64,000 bases of DNA, taken from the NCBI RefSeq assembly GCF_009389715.1, contig NC_052399.1:16309646-16373645 (forward strand). The letters are read 5' to 3'. Both the position numbers and the translations under genes were made by a program. Below are positions 26,101 to 37,584 of the stretch, piece by piece. The notes under the pieces are model-generated. The model made no database searches. It saw nothing but the letters and a program-made list of their open reading frames with translations, and had not been told where the DNA came from. This stretch comes from Phoenix dactylifera (taxonomy: Eukaryota > Streptophyta > Magnoliopsida > Arecales > Arecaceae). Position 1 is the stretch's first letter. Every line of letters starts with the position of its first letter.

Positions 26101-29100
26101 CATCATCAATATAATGTAAAATTGTCTCATTTGCTCTGATAAGAGGCTATTTATCTTACCCGCTCTTATTTGTTATAATCAAGCAACTTATCATAGATAT
26201 CCCTTAGGGATTGATACCTTGACCGGCCTTTTGGATGGAGCTGGTAGCAAAACGATAATGGGTGTTATCTGCAGCATTTACGACAATGTAGTTAGTGAAG
26301 CCAAGAAATAGTAGCTATCCACGCGGCCCTTTTCTTATCCTTGACGAGTATGGAAGCAATACTTTAATGCTTTGAATCTTTGCTGGAGAAGGCATGTGGA
26401 TCTAAGTTATAAATGATGGCCCTTGTTGGTATATCTATGAGTTTTGTTCTTTTTTGCTTGTAAAAGCTTCAAACACAGATGCTATTAGACTGCCACTCCT
26501 ACCAACAACCTCTCTTACTGACTAGCTCCTTTTGTTGGATCTTTCTTGAAGGACCTAGAATGAAAACTCTCCTCAGATTGTAAAGTGGATATCCAAGCTA
26601 TGTCCTGTGCTTGACAACCTCCTCCTTTTGCCATTGATCATTTGGATTGTTTCGTATGACAGCCTAAATCTAAGTCTCCTCCATGTTGTCTGGATTCGAT
26701 GCCTTATAGTCATCTAGATCCATAGAGTGATATAATAGTGGGTTAGCTGCCCAACAATCAATCTTGCTTGTTTCTTTGTGCTTCTTTTTTTGCCCTTCCT
26801 AAGGCCATGAAAGTGCTTCAGCAATTATTGAGCTCTTATAGACATTTTTTGCACGCAATCGCATCGGAGTAACCACTGATCAAGTGCTACTGCAATTTCT
26901 TCACTCCATCTCCTCCACTTTGCATCGCACCATTGCATCATTTGCATTTCTAATGGTACCGGCCTGAAATTATTACATCATGCTCCTTACTATTGTTAGC
27001 ATCCGTCTTTTTTTTCTCTTCAATCCATTTCTGCAATTTTGACGACCATACATCATAAACCACTTTATTCATTACCATGAATTATATATAGTGGATCTGC
27101 ATTTTTTAAAATTAAAAGATTTTATACATTTTAGACATATTAGATACTTTTATAATTTATAAAATAATATAAAAACTATGCATATTCTCGAAAATATATC
27201 CTAGTTACCAACACATTGCCATATTTTTCATTATTTTTACTCAAATAATTTTTAAGTTATTAAAAACTTATATAATTTAGTAAATTCCATTGTAGTGCAA
27301 AAAAAATGACTGAATTACTTCAAAAAATACTTCCAAATTATCTACAAAGAATACTAATTTTTGATTTTAAATATTTTTAGCAGTTAAAATTAATACTTAG
27401 TTATAAGATATCTAAAAAGGTTTTTTTAAGGGAACTGCATATATTTTTTTTGGCCCATGAATAAGCCTTAATCATCACTTATTTTTGAAATTTATTTGAA
27501 TTTAAGCTTAAATCAGGTAGTCATAACCATGTGCAAATTTAAATAAATTATTGTCAAAAAAAAGAAAACTGTTAAACATGAACATCCTCAAACATGCTGC
27601 AATTTTTCTTTTATTTTTAAATGTTATTAAACTTAATATATATATATATATATATATAATCTAAAAGTAGTACATCATCAATGAAAAATCATGATTTCTT
27701 TTTCGGTGCATATATCACTTTTAAATCTATAGTATATCATAAAATCATGCAAAATAAAAGGATGGCTTGATCTCTTATTATTTTAGCAATTTTTGGCCTA
27801 TTTTAGGCTTGAAAAAAAAAAGGAGAGAAGAGAGGGAAGAAGATTGTATCTTTTCTTGTTGATTCAAGTTGTCGGCCTTCAAAATCCCTCCTTTCTAAGT
27901 CTTTTGAAGTTCAAATGAGAGGAGAAAGTGGCCGGCAAGGCCCTTTTCCCTCTCCCTCTTCAATTATTAGTTTGGAGTCGATAGGAACCCATTTGAACCA
28001 AGTCAAATTGAGCAGCCAGGTAGTTCTATGCAATTCAGATCAGTTAGAAATGGTTCTTGCTGGTTCCCGAATTGATCACCCTGACGGCCTAGTTCTGCAT
28101 AGATGGTTCCGCTTGGCTAGTTCCCGATCTGATCACCCTTATGGACCTGGCTCCGCACCTGTTTGGTATGGCACCCCACAAACTGGGTGATTTGGTATGG
28201 GACACCCAAATCGAACGGTTCGAGTCAGTTTTGGGAACCTTGGTCTCGAAAAGGCACCTTTTAGATAATATAATAGTGTTACCATGCTTGTTTAATGAAG
28301 TGCTTTTTTGCTTAAAAAGTTATAGTAGTGCTTTTTTAAAGCAACACCAAACAAACCCTTAGCATCTTTTTATAGAAAGTAAATTAATTGTGAACGAATT
28401 GGAGCTCCTTGCAATTACCTAACAGCCTTAGCTCGCTGCTTAGGAAGTCATGGAGCTCACCACATGATTGGCTATAACACCCTAGCACTTTAAATTACAT
28501 GCTAATAGCCGCCTGATCACCTTGTCATGATCTTGCTCTTGTTTCAGAAATAATAAATGTTGGTTACCGGTTTTATATTGACTCTTTTTTCTGAGCACAT
28601 AGCTTATAAGCAATAGATCTTTATCATAATCAGGTAAATCTGCATGAAAATGCTTTTTGATGCGACTTATATCTGAGATTAACTGTCATAAAATACCATG
28701 CAGGATGCATTTAGGGAAGCCAAAGCCAATGGATTTAGTGTTTCTGTGATCAGGAAAGGGGAGGTCAAACTTAATGTGGACCAAACACTAGAAGAAGTAG
28801 AGGAAGAAATTACAGAGATTGGAAGTAAAATATACCATGATAAGATCATGCATGAACGATCAGTTGATATTCGCACGTTAATGAGGGGTGTAATCACTGC
28901 TGAAAGATCCACCAAGAGGTGATTCCAATTGTTTCTGTCTGGTTATAATAAATCACCACATATAATTTCACACCTTACTTGTTTCAATTAACTGTTGTAA
29001 GCACAAAATCGTATGCTTGGACAAGGATAACTGGCTTCCAGGGCTAAATATTATGGAACCTGCATGCTTGCTTTCATGTTCTAAAAGCCTTATGTTTTTG

Positions 29101-29175
29101 TTATTTTAAATGAACTTTTTTGACCATTCTCTTTACAGGTCAAAACAGGTGCCTACAAAGCTTGCTAAATCCTAA
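18987..29175 (+). CDS. EMB1703: EMBRYO DEFECTIVE 1703-family protein, probably plastid-targeted
   Basis: A plant-specific family of unknown biochemistry; the Arabidopsis member is embryo-essential. Five exons: 18987-22209, 22478-23097, 23304-23513, 28704-28918, 29139-29175, with phase maintained, giving 1434 residues. Residues 1-80 are basic and Ser/Arg-rich (SAHFRRPSRRRNTLREKL), fitting a chloroplast transit peptide. A family block LEKWIEQYKKDSEFWGVGAG follows at about 150-170. One hydrophobic segment, IGFMVLCGCCVFWAMSKLFV, lies near 280 and is followed by a basic coiled-coil-like stretch. A long Ser/Asn/Glu-rich, low-complexity middle (about 350-950) has no recognisable domain. The conserved C-terminus spans exons 2-5 (WWLDLNFILCIELYTVDDG, VGFYSLEMAPDLEL, DAFREAKANGFSVSVIRKGE). 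The first in-frame ATG that keeps the basic leader is used. It appears intact and longer than the roughly 1100-residue Arabidopsis protein. Identification rests on recognised blocks, not a search. Confidence 0.87.
23715..24380. repeat. Long imperfect inverted repeat (foldback element) inside an intron
   Basis: Two arms of about 320 bp face each other around a centre near 24045. Matching blocks read in opposite orientation include CACGCGGAGG with GAGCTCTGCCTCC (left, about 23910-23945) against the right-arm copies at about 24150-24210, and the CTTTTATTTTT blocks at 23985 and 24100. The centre holds two further small palindromes built on AAGTGAAAG and TCGGCAA, ending 24030 and 24090. The outer arms are GA-rich (left) and CT-rich (right). 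Since the whole unit lies in an intron, the pre-mRNA could fold into a long hairpin. It may be a foldback transposon or two opposite insertions of one repeat. Confidence 0.8.
26063..26100. repeat. (ATT)n microsatellite
   Basis: About twelve uninterrupted TTA/ATT units inside the EMB1703-like intron. Confidence 0.95.
27635..27658. repeat. (TA)n microsatellite
   Basis: An uninterrupted run of about twelve TA units inside the EMB1703-like intron. Confidence 0.95.
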
Positions 29176-30704
29176 AGACATCATCCAGAATGGCACAAGG
29201 AATCGCCAGCTTTATTTTCCTTTAGAGATACTTCTGCTGCATAAAATCCTTGTGAAAGAAAAGTTAGTACTAACTGTAAGGTAGGGACTACAACTTACAC
29301 GATTAAGTAGTTGTTCTCTTCATCAACAACATTAAGATTGACACCCCTAATTAATGTCAACATTTTGATGTTGTTTTTGTAGAAGGTATGATTAAAGTTT
29401 AACAAATTTGCAAACTTTTAGAGAAAAACATATGAGATTAGTCAATCACACATTGTACCCTGTATGTCTGAGGACCCACAGATGCAGGTGTCTGCTAATT
29501 TTGCATGCAAACTTGCTCCATTTTCTAGGCTTAGTTGGGCTAATCATATTTATTTGAGTTACCATTAGAAATGGTTCAAGTTTATAATAAATTACCTATT
29601 GAGAATTCAAGACGTAAATTTGGCACAAAAGTAATCCAATAGTAGCTAGTGGAGTATATTGAATTCATCTAGTGATTAATCAAATATACCATGTGATCAT
29701 ATATGAGATGAATCTAATTTGAGATATGTTTTAGTTGTGATAAAAATTTTCATGTCAGACCAAAATCAAATGGCTATGGCACAGTAATCATGTATGCACT
29801 TCAGCTGATGCTGTGAATTTGCACATCCTCAATAAAATCCAGAAACAACTAGCATTGAAAATGGAACTGGAGAAGTTACCTTTATCTAAAAGATGGTTTT
29901 GATAGTTATATATGTATATTGTTCTAAAAGTAGGTGAAGTAGATATTTATTCTAGGGCTGTTTGATAGTTTTGATATACTCTAATCTAGTGCTATTATTT
30001 CCACAGGATGAGTAGGTGCTATTATTTCCACAGTGACTACTTTCTGCTCTGTAACATAGTCAACCCACCTTCTAAATTGGTTTCTTTTAATCAGCAGAAT
30101 TGCATACTTTATCCTTGTTGCCTTGAATGTAAATTGGTTTTTTATAGTTTAGAAGTACTAGAAAATTCGTTATGTGGGTGATATAATGATTGTACTCTTT
30201 CAAACATGGCAAACGTATATTCTATTGCTTGGGCTGTTTCAAGTACGTCATTTGCTTCTTTAGCTTCTTGCTGCATGATTTGATGCCTAATTGGATTAAA
30301 CCCAAAAGAACTCTTTTTATCTCTTTTCACGTGGAATTTGCCATGCCAAAGCGAGGTCTTTATGATGATAGACTTCCTGACCATATCCTCACCCAAACAT
30401 GCACAAGAAATCCACCAAAAAACATGGACAAGGGAAAAAAAATTACTGGATATAAGCCTAATATGCCTTTTGGCTGTGAAAACAATAACAGAGAAACTCA
30501 GGTTGACTGAAAATTTTGGTCCATCTATCTTGTTCCTCTTTTTTTTTGAGATGAAAGTTTCTTGTTTGTTAATGATCCACCTATGTAACCCTTTCATAAC
30601 CAGCTGTTTTTGTTCTTATTATTGGGGAATCAGAAGGCTATGCAATCCCTTTGTCTGGTAGGTGGTATCACCTCAAACGTGGATCCATAGGGTAGTAACA
30701 GATT
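29176..30704. other. 3' UTR of the EMB1703-like gene and AT-rich spacer
   Basis: No gene recognised on either strand. Short ORFs at 30142-30661 have no family signature and AT-rich composition. Confidence 0.5.
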
Positions 30705-31560
30705 TTAAGAGACGCCACTGGCTGGTGACTGATTCATCATAGATGTTCTTCTGAACATAGTGGAAGTTGCAGGCATGGTGATGGGATAAGAATAAATTAT
30801 GAGGAACTGCAAGATTGAACGAAGGAAGTCATTACTCCTAATGAACACATAGAATACCGACCTCAAGACTAGATCCGTCACTGCCTCCTCCCCAAGGCTC
30901 TGTGCGAGCTGCACGGACGTGTCAGTGAACCTGTTGGATCTGCTGCTTTTCAGCGAAATGTGCTGCACCTGTCCACCAAAATCACCGAAACCAAAAGTAA
31001 TCTCTGAACAAGAATCATCCTTGCAAGCCAAATTCAGCGGCAAATCTCATCTTTTCTTAAAAAAATCATCGTTTTAGGAGGCGAATTTTACCAGATCGGA
31101 CCTATTGAGAAGATGATTCCCGAGGCGGCCGACGCATGGTTCACGCCGCAGATTATGTCCTCGTTCTCCCCTCTTTGTCCAAGAAGGGGGGGCACGAACG
31201 GGGCCCCATTCGGAGCGCTATGTCAGAATTAATCAAGAAAAATGAGTTCTTGGAGAGATTGGAAACCTAGGACGAGGAATTCGAATCTTCATGGGTCGGG
31301 AGGGTTCAAGAAGGGAAGGGGAGAAAGGGCACGGACCGAGGTAGTCGACGATGATGCGGCTGTTGGAGAAGCTGCCCGTGGGGCGGTGGTAGTCGAAGTC
31401 GCGGCCGGTAAGGCGGGCCGTCGGCGTGGGAGAGGATGCCGAGGTTGTTGTTGGTGTCGACGGTGGAGTCGACGACGACGAAGAGCGCGGGGAGCGAGAG
31501 GAAGCCCAGGGACGTTGAGAGGCCGGGGGTGCCGCCGCCGGCAGCGGGATGGGTTCATGG
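30705..31560 (-). pseudogene. GDSL esterase/lipase pseudogene
   Basis: Remains of a plant GDSL-type (SGNH) lipase, a secreted hydrolase family. Read on the - strand, the first block (about 31530-31340) gives LPALFVVVDSTVDTNNNLG, then PTGSFSNSRIIVDYL after a one-base shift near 31408. It corresponds to the family's FVFGDSLVD and RPTGRFSNG blocks. A second block (about 31210-31090) gives GQRGENEDIICGVNHASAAS and GIIFS, and a third (about 30990-30815) gives VQHISLKSS, FTDTSVQLAQSLGEEAVTDL and SVFYVFIRSNDF, the family's SIFYISIGSND block. The blocks lie in order with splice-like borders (acceptor CATAG before block 2; GGACAG before block 3). It is broken: the GDS nucleophile motif reads VDS, at least two or three single-base shifts are needed, and the C-terminal half with the catalytic Asp and His is absent, the frame ending in a stop at 30705. 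Identification rests on the ordered blocks. Confidence 0.78.
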
Positions 31561-31874
31561 GCTCGGCGGCGGAGATGACGGGGAGATGAGAAGTCCGGCG
31601 GGGTGGTGGTGGCGTTCTTGGAAGGATCGGGAGGGCAGGGAGGGGGAGGAGAAAGGGAAAAGAGAGAGGCCAGAGCTGGGCGCCAGTTCTTTCTTGGTTC
31701 GAACTTCGGAAAAGGTCGGTTGAGTTCGATTTATAGGTGTTGATGATCGATTCTTGACCGTCCGATCGATGGGCTTAGCAAGATTTTGTTCAACTTGAAA
31801 ACCTCGTTCTGATACGAAAGTTAAGTGGAAGTTTTAATAGAATATTTGAGTGGCACGATTGATATTATTAAAAC

Positions 31875-31885
31875 ATAATTCACAG
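31875..31885 (+). repeat. Left target-site duplication of the SINE
   Basis: ATAATTCACAG, repeated exactly at 32296-32306 after the poly(A) tail. Confidence 0.88.
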
Positions 31886-32295
31886 TGCCACCAAGGTGGT
31901 AGCCTAGTACTGGGCAGCAATTCTAACCATTAGGTTCTAAGTTCGAATCGCTGCGGCGACGATTAAATTATGGACCGGAGCTCACTACTTTGGCCACTGC
32001 TTGGACTTGTGGTGTAGGACCGCTCTTGAACTGCTAGTAGCCGGGGTGGTGCCGGGTGTGACGTACTCACACGTGGGACTCGAGCCAGAGCTCAGAGGAG
32101 TAACTGAGCCGGGCCTACGGGTGGGGAGGGTATGAGTAAAACCGGTCGGGGTGCCCAACACACGGCCATTTCTGCCCGCATCGAACATTCTCCTAGCGGG
32201 GCGGGGGCTCAGTGGGGGCTGCTACGCGGGGGTGGGCTTGTCCCTTCCTCCCTCCTACCCCTTTCCATTAGCAAAAAAAAAAAAAAAAAAAAAAT
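31886..32295 (+). mobile_element. Complete tRNA-derived SINE with poly(A) tail
   Basis: About 410 bp bounded by an 11-bp target-site duplication. The head holds a polymerase III promoter: an A-box-like TAGCCTAGTACTGG at 31900-31913 and a B-box-like AGTTCGAATCG at 31940-31950, about 27 bp apart, as in tRNA-headed SINEs. A GC-rich tRNA-unrelated body follows, then a run of about 21 A residues from 32274. It moves using LINE reverse transcriptase, and LINE-type RNase H relics are present nearby. I cannot name the family. Confidence 0.88.
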
Positions 32296-32306
32296 ATAAT
32301 TCACAG
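32296..32306 (+). repeat. Right target-site duplication of the SINE
   Basis: ATAATTCACAG directly after the poly(A) tail, identical to 31875-31885. Confidence 0.88.
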
Positions 32307-34318
32307 CTATTAAGAAACAACACAAGTTAGTTCTTCTTATAAAAAATTCTGGTAGCTTCGGTAATGAGTGCAAGATGTATGATACATGGATAGAAAATGC
32401 ACCATTGATTGTTCATATTTGTGCATAAGCGAGACAGGGGCTATTGGTGGTTTGCTTTCCTTCAAGAAACATTTAGGAATCTCAGCAAAAAAGAGAGGAA
32501 ACCTTAAGCTTGACTCTTGTTTGCCAAAATATAAGTTTGATGGGCAAGATTAGAGTGATGGTCCTCCACAATGATTCGATCGAAAAGAAAAAAAACTATG
32601 CTGGAATCTCTTTCAATCATAACTTGGCAAAGTGGAAGTACTGTATGACATAGGGCGACCCTGACTAAGAAACTCATTGCCAAGACTAGGAGCCTTATAA
32701 ATTTTAGCATGTGTATTCGACTCCACCAAAATGGCTCCTGGTGCAGATTGAGTGCAAGACTAGCATGTGATTGAGGCAAAGCACTTACATGTGATGTAAG
32801 TCATACTCCATCCTCTTGAGCCCACATTTGGATGTACAATAGCTAACCCTCTACTTAATAGACTTTGCCATTGTATGCATCCTCTAGCTAGCGAACCAAT
32901 GAAAAAAATTGTTCACTTTTTAATTGGTGATCCCATTGTAGTTGGATAAGATAGTGAAAAAGGTGAAAATGCACTCTGCTCATTCTAAAGGGTTAACTTA
33001 TCCAAGTTGAGCATCCTTTTGGAACTTTGACCTGATAAGTTTATCTACCATTTTTTGAATAGTATTGAGTTGGTTAACTGGATAACTTTGTGGTTTCCAT
33101 CTTTGAACCACCATCTAGACATGGTCTAAGAATCGTTATTCGACTCACATGGGATGCATATCTTTAGAGGGAAGAGCATGGTATATGTGCAAGAAATTTT
33201 CACTTATCAAGTTTTAGCTGGAGCTTTTTAGATTTTTTTTCTCTTTGGTAAAATAACTCTTTCCCTTCCAAGTAAAGTATGTGAGAAATAGCTCAATTGG
33301 CTAGAGTAAGCTAGAGTATTTATGATCAAACTATGTTTCCCTGTGATTTTTTAAGGATTCATTAAACGAGTTGAATGCCCATTAATCATACTTATGAACA
33401 TGCAATAGCTGCTAATTTCTTTCTAGTATGTTCCAAGCTTCATTTTGTTTGGTACTTCTCAGAGCTAATGATCAAACGATGCTCTAACCGGTGGAACTAA
33501 ATCAAAGAATTTATCAATTTCTTAAAAGCAATTAATTTTTTACAATCATGTCAAATATCATACTATGGTTATCAATATATAGTGTTAATTTAGCTCTTAC
33601 GATTGTCTAAACTTGCAAATTAATGGGCATAAGCATATTGCTTGTCAAACCTATACATTCCTAAGACACTTTAATATATTATTAAAAGATTTTTCCTCAA
33701 AACATGCTTCCTCGCAAAATGGTTGCCACAACATGGCACTTAGATCCTAAGCCAAGGAAAAATTTCCCACCAGTATTTCTGCCATTTAGCTTCCAAACCT
33801 AAACTCCAAAAGCTGGGCACAAGCATAGTAAGAAACACTTCGAATCCTCAGCGACATCTACTTTCCTTTGAAGCACCCTTAGGGCCACCATGCCGAGTGT
33901 CACCTCCATTTTCTGGACACATCTCATCAATGTGACACTACTCCACTTAGGAGTTAGGAACATGATATTCCACGAATAGTCACTCCAAGTGCAAAGCCAG
34001 AAAACTTTGCACCAATTGCCTGCTCCTATTCTTGGAAGGGGACACCTCCATTCACATCAGGGTGATCCATACTGCAAGAGAGTCATACCATCAAGAGGTA
34101 AGAGAGTCATACCATCAAGAGGTTTTCTTTTCCAAAGCCTGCATATCACTGAGAAGAAGCAAACCAAACAGTCCCTTTCCATGGACTCCGTTTGCCCTTT
34201 CTTTCCAAGGCCAGGCCAAAGCCAAAGCCAAAGTTCAGACTTTGAAGTAGATTTGCCACTCATCCATCATCCTCCTTTTATCTGAAAACACCACCGCTTC
34301 CGAAGATCCATCACCGCT
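32307..34318. other. Intergenic spacer without recognised genes
   Basis: AT-rich sequence. A 24-bp direct duplication (AAGAGAGTCATACCATC units) lies at about 34075-34122. A frame on the - strand at 34057-34263 reads CLVCFFSVICRLWKRKP, faintly like the region before RNase H in plant LINEs, but too little to call. Confidence 0.4.
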
Positions 34319-34549
34319 CTATTTATCCACGTGTAAACATCTTGCTGCTTCTCGCACTAATCTCACATGAGCACTACTATTGGAGTCAAGAGAAAGAATG
34401 CAACATATAGGTAGAAAAACAGATATAAAACGGATCCAAAAAAAATCTTCAGAATACTGAGTAGCAGAGAAGGCGATCCAATTTACAGATATGTTCGTCT
34501 CTCTGTAAACATATGCAGCTTGGAATGCGCCACATTTTCTTAGTAGCAC
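34319..34549 (-). pseudogene. LINE-type RNase H domain fragment
   Basis: The - strand frame reads LLRKCGAFQAAYVYRETNIS followed by VNWIAFSATQYSEDFFW. This resembles the C-terminal end of the RNase H domain at the end of plant LINE polyproteins, where HVYREANxxADWLA is usual. The nearly invariant Asp is replaced by Asn (VNW). No reverse transcriptase is found upstream on this strand, so this is an isolated fragment abutting the promoter of the next gene. Confidence 0.5.
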
Positions 34550-34701
34550 TCTAATGTGGTGATCTACCTCTCCTAGCCTTTTTCATAAAATTCGTTGAAT
34601 CACCTCCGCTCAGTCCCCTCAAGGATGAGCATCTCCCTTGATTGCTGTAATATTTTTTCCGAACTGAAAATAAGATTATTTTATTCTATCTGTTTTTGTT
34701 T

Positions 34702-34713
34702 TAAATATATAGA
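34702..34713 (+). promoter_or_regulatory. Possible TATA box of the DPP-IV-like gene
   Basis: TAAATATATAGA lies about 190 bp upstream of the ATG at 34903, at a switch from AT-rich spacer to GC-rich leader. Confidence 0.35.
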
Positions 34714-34902
34714 ATGCGGAGCCGAAGGTGGAAGAGCTGGAGGGAGGCGCGCTAGATTTTTCCCCCCGACCAGATCGCCCACGCCGGATCCCGGATCTTT
34801 AGGGTTTGGGTTCCGCCACCTGCCGCTGCTGCCCGAAAGGACTCGCCTTTTCCTAGGGCTCCGGGAGGCCGCCAGCGCCGCTGACGCTCCTCTCTTTCTC
34901 TG

Positions 34903-37544
34903 ATGCAAGCTCTCAGGGCAGCGGACGAAGAGGACAGTAAGTTCGCCCACAAGAAGCCGAGGCGCGACGAAGAGATGCCCCTCACCGACGCGAACGACGA
35001 CTCGTTCTTCTTCCCCGTGGAGGAGATCGTGCAGTACCCGCTGCCGGGCTACGTAGCCCCCTCCTCGATCAGCTTCAGCCCCGACAACCGCCTGATCTCG
35101 TACCTCTTTAGCCCCGACGGCACCCTCTACCGGAAGGTCTATGCCTTTGACCTCGTGTCCCGGAGGCAAGACTTGATCTTTAGCCCTCCAGACGGCGGGG
35201 GACTCGACGAGAGCAATCTCTCGGCGGAGGAGAAGCTGAGGCGGGAGAGGTCTAGAGAGAGGGGGCTGGGAGTTACTCGCTATGAGTGGAGAGCCAGGTC
35301 CCCGTCCTCTTCTTGCTTTCCTCCACGGAAGCCTACCATCATGGTGCCCTTGCCTGCCGGGGTCCGTACTTCGATCCTCTTTATTCCTATTTCCCCTCTG
35401 TACGATTATTTGATTAGTTGGATATCAAGTTAAGTGTACTCGAAATCTGTTCTTGGGCTATAACGGTTGCAAAAGTTGGAATCTCTCACATTCTGTCCTT
35501 CTATTCTTTTATCCTCCCTGTTTACTTATTTGTTAAGTTGGATACCAAGTTAAGTGCAATCAAAATTGATTTTTGGGCTCCAATGATTGAAGAAATTGGG
35601 AATATTTGTTTATATGTTGGGGTTTATTGATGTAATCAGGAATCTTCTTTCTGGCCTAGGATGGATACTAAGTGAATGTTCGATTTTTGAACAGGTCTAT
35701 TTGCAGGATGTATGTGGCTCAGAACCAGAGCTCAAGCTGCAGAGTGTAGCTGGTTCGCCAGTCATTGATCCTCATCTGTCTCCAGATGGAAGCATGCTTG
35801 CATTTGTGAGAGATGATGAGCTTCATGTCTTCAATTTGTCTGATGGAGAAACTAAACAAGTGACAATTGGTGCAAAAGGAAATGGCAAGGTGAGATGTTC
35901 TTTTGATTTTAACAATGTATAATGTATGCTGTGCTTACCTTAATCTGTAGTTTGTACGAACTCATATTGCTTGTTTATTGTTCTTATTAAGTACAAGAAA
36001 GTTACTTTTTATTCTTTTAAATAACTCTGAATATGATATCACACTAGGAATATAAGATTAGTTCATGGAAGCATTATAACCACATTTCATTGTATTGAAT
36101 CACATAATTTCTTGCCTTTTTAACTACATTTTGGAATATATTATTTCTGCACCATGATAAATTATGTAACTTTAATTGCATCCATTATGGATTTAAATTC
36201 CAGGATGTTTTGTTTTCTATTGAAAAAGAATATAAATTGCTAAATCTGACTATAAAAACCTAAAATACTCAAGTAGTCTAACTGACCATCTTGCATGAAA
36301 ATTGGAAAGCTCATTGTGCTAGTAAATACCTTCCTACTAGCTAATTAAGGAATATTGTGTCTAAAGCACGGTAGCATCTTTTTGAGCATTACATTGCTAG
36401 AAGGTGATGCAGTTGAAGGAAGTTATAGGGAAGGGGAAAACTGTCGATGAACATGGCTTGGGCATTGTGCAAGGATTTGAGCCCGTTAGAATTTAGCTAG
36501 CAACCATGCCTAAATGCAATATGCAACAAATTTCTTTTACACGTACATATTCTGTATATGATTGCAACAGTGCTACTTGCTTCTTTGAGAGGTCCGCATG
36601 AAAAATTTTGGGTAACTAGCTGTCAGGGATATCCTTCATCAGTTGCTGAATCAATAAGCTTCATTAGATTACCTTGTTGTATCGATGAGAGTTGGGTTGG
36701 GATCATCGTGATAGGATTTTCACCCTTCCAGCACATAATGCTAGTGGAGTACTTAAGCTGATCTAAGATGGTTGGTCATTCCTCTCTCCCATGCACTTCA
36801 AAAGTTATTCACCTAATCAGTTGTTAAAACCTCCATCATCCTCCTTTCCATTATGACTTCTGCCATAATGGCTTCCCCCTCCATCATCATTCCTTCTTGG
36901 TTAGATAGAGTGTCTCAACATGTCTAACAACTACATGGTAGAATGGGATAATGGATATAACTGTTAAAGAGGTAGGAGTGTCAATGGATTGGCCTGGCTT
37001 GGCCAACATGAAGATTTGGATTGAAATAAATAGCGGCTTAAGCTCAGAAATTAGACCTTTAGGCTAGGTCTGGGCCTAAGAGGTTGATGTTGGGATTAGT
37101 TTAGGATGGGATTGGAGTTTGGACTTTTAGGAAATCTAACCAGGCCTCATTCTGAGCCAAGCCTTACCTGACAAATAGCTGAAAATAGGGAAAAGTTGAC
37201 GTCTAGGCCTTGTAGTTCTGGCCTTAAGCTAGGCTTGTTTGGTTGACACCCTACTTTGGAGGCTATGACCAATTGAGATTTGATCTAAATGGTGGGCGCT
37301 ATAGTTGGGGTCATCGTTTAGGAGGCTGGAGATCGGCTACAGGTTTTTCAAGGTAAAATGGGCAATCAACTAGTAATTATGGTGGTAGAGGGTGGGAAAA
37401 GGAGATAAGATGTGGAGAACTAGAGGGGTGTCCGACTAGTTGCTACCTATGACACAGAAGATAAAAGCTAACACCATCATATTTAAGTTTAACCATCTCA
37501 TATCATACAAAGTGGTAGATTGTCTTGAAAATTGAAAGTGTCGT

Positions 37545-37584
<40 letters not shown>

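Larger units (their letters stand above)
23514..28703 (+). other. Large third intron of the EMB1703-like gene
   Basis: A 5.2-kb intron with a 660-bp inverted repeat (about 23715-24380), a degenerate GTACC-type repeat (25900-25980), an ATT microsatellite, a TA microsatellite and a GC-richer degenerate block at 27915-28260. No complete coding region is visible; 26450-27000 is unassigned. Confidence 0.8.

Noticed and set aside
26450..27000. Possible transposase-like text on the - strand inside the EMB1703-like intron
   Set aside because: Multiple stops and no motif I could assign to a family.
31242..31723. GC-rich + strand frames (Gly/Arg/Val-rich)
   Set aside because: These are the opposite strand of the GDSL pseudogene, whose family blocks read on the - strand.
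33285..33350. tRNA-like stretch (TAGCTCAATTGGCTAGAG)
   Set aside because: A good A-box-like word, but no B box (GGTTCGAATCC) or acceptor pairing follows. At most a decayed tRNA or SINE head.
34057..34263. - strand frame with CLVCFFSVICRLWKRKP, like the pre-RNase H region of LINEs
   Set aside because: Too short, and it lies on the wrong side of the RNase H fragment at 34319-34549 for one element.
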